Position numbers and translations under genes: made by a program
Assembly: GCA_016649455.1 (NCBI GenBank)
Contig: JAENXO010000111.1
Span: 1-7,894 of the forward strand
Reading direction: 5' to 3'
DNA length: 7,894 nucleotides
Origin: Gemmatimonadota bacterium
GTDB lineage: Bacteria > Gemmatimonadota > Gemmatimonadetes > Palauibacterales > Palauibacteraceae
Notes under the pieces: generated by a model
Told to the model about the DNA's origin: nothing
Databases searched by the model: none
What the model saw: the letters and a program-made list of their open reading frames with translations, nothing else
Shown: positions 7,125 through 7,894 of the stretch, piece by piece
How positions within the stretch are numbered: the stretch's first letter is position 1
Layout: every line of letters starts with the position of its first letter

Positions 7125-7894
7125 GTGACTGCGCAACAGACCAGATATCCGCATCCGCTGATCGATCGCTACGCGTCCGCGGAGATGGCCGACGTATTCT
7201 CGCCGCTCAGACAGGCTCTCACCTGGCGTGATCTGTGGATCGCGCTTGCAGAGGTCGAGAGTGAGCTCGGCGTGTCGATTCCGGACGAGGCGATCGCCGA
7301 GCTCCGCGCGGGCCGGGATGAAGTCGACCTCGAACGCATCGCCGAAATCGAGGCGGACCTCAGACACGACGTGATGGCTCACGTCCACCAGTACGGCGAG
7401 GTGGCCCCCGGAGCCCGACCCTACATCCACCTGGGCGCAACGAGCGCATACGTTGCGGACAACGCCGGCTTGATTCAGCTGCGTGACGCGCTCGCCTTGA
7501 CGCGCGAGCGGCTTCTCGCCGCAATCGCGGCCCTTGCCGCGTTCGCCGAGCGCTGGCGCGGGCTCCCGACTCTGGGCTACACGCACTGGCAGCCGGCTCA
7601 GCCCGTAACGGTTGGCAAGCGCGCGACCCTGTGGCTGCAGGACTTCGTGTCCGACCTCGAGCAGGTCCGCGCACTGGAAGCCGAACTCAAATTCCGCGGT
7701 GCACGCGGAACGACGGGGACTGAAGCCACCTTCCTCGAGTTGTTCGAAGGTGACGGCGACCGGGTGGATGCGATGAACGATCGGCTTGCCGAGCGGTTCG
7801 GATTCCCGGGCGTGTGGGATGTCACGGGCCAGACATACCCGCGGAAGTTCGACCACCGCGTACTCTCGGTCCTGGCGGGGATCGGCGCGAGCAC
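7125..7894 (+). CDS. purB: Adenylosuccinate lyase of the eukaryote (human ADSL) type, C-terminus cut off by window edge
   Basis: PurB catalyses two fumarate-releasing steps of purine synthesis, SAICAR to AICAR and adenylosuccinate to AMP. The first 256 residues are present. Recognisable blocks are RYASAEM (15-21), LRHDVMAHVH (79-88), HLGATSAYVADN (102-113), LPTLGYTHWQPAQPVTVGKR (147-166) with the conserved His154, FRGARGTTGT (190-199), LELFEGD (204-210) and TGQTYPRK (234-241). From memory, these follow human ADSL block by block, more closely than they follow the short Bacillus-type PurB. The signature loop with the catalytic serine (GSSAMPYKRNP in the family) lies beyond the window. The GTG at 7125 is the only nearby in-frame start that keeps the homologous N-terminus; it has no clear Shine-Dalgarno. 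The start is 4 bases after the htrA stop, suggesting translational coupling and one transcript with truA and htrA. Confidence 0.92.
   Translation, partial: MTAQQTRYPHPLIDRYASAEMADVFSPLRQALTWRDLWIALAEVESELGVSIPDEAIAELRAGRDEVDLERIAEIEADLRHDVMAHVHQYGEVAPGARPYIHLGATSAYVADNAGLIQLRDALALTRERLLAAIAALAAFAERWRGLPTLGYTHWQPAQPVTVGKRATLWLQDFVSDLEQVRALEAELKFRGARGTTGTEATFLELFEGDGDRVDAMNDRLAERFGFPGVWDVTGQTYPRKFDHRVLSVLAGIGAS

Overview
The window is GC-rich bacterial chromosome with tightly packed genes, conventional in content. No mobile element, CRISPR array, tRNA or rRNA is visible. Three features together fit Gemmatimonadota or a neighbouring phylum: FlgD/T9SS-like C-terminal tails on a large secreted protease, a eukaryote-type adenylosuccinate lyase, and a LexA with a Gram-positive-like DNA-binding domain. 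That placement is an inference from gene style and was not tested by any search.

The left half is read leftward (minus strand). A large secreted subtilisin-like S8 peptidase (3862 to 827) is followed 67 bases later by an M28-family metallopeptidase (759 to beyond base 1, so its C-terminal catalytic core is mostly outside the window). Both carry signal peptides and look like a pair of exported protein-degrading enzymes. A short GC hairpin sits between them.

The right half is read rightward. lexA (3988-4599) diverges from the S8 peptidase across a 125-base region. That region holds five copies of GTTC, including one exact GTTC-N7-GTTC direct repeat and a GTTCG-N3-CGAAC palindrome, and is a likely LexA autoregulatory operator. 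lexA ends at a strong GC hairpin. A second unit follows: truA (tRNA pseudouridine synthase, 4727-5572), an HtrA/DegP-type membrane-anchored serine protease with two PDZ-like domains (5585-7120), and a purB adenylosuccinate lyase of the human ADSL type (7125 to beyond the window end). The gaps inside this unit are 12 and 4 bases, so the three genes probably share a transcript. The promoter proposed for truA places the transcription start on its GTG codon, which suggests a leaderless message.

I found no clearly novel multi-gene system. The points most worth following are the lexA operator architecture, the probable leaderless truA start, the sorting-type tail and unassigned middle of the S8 peptidase, and the eukaryote-type PurB.
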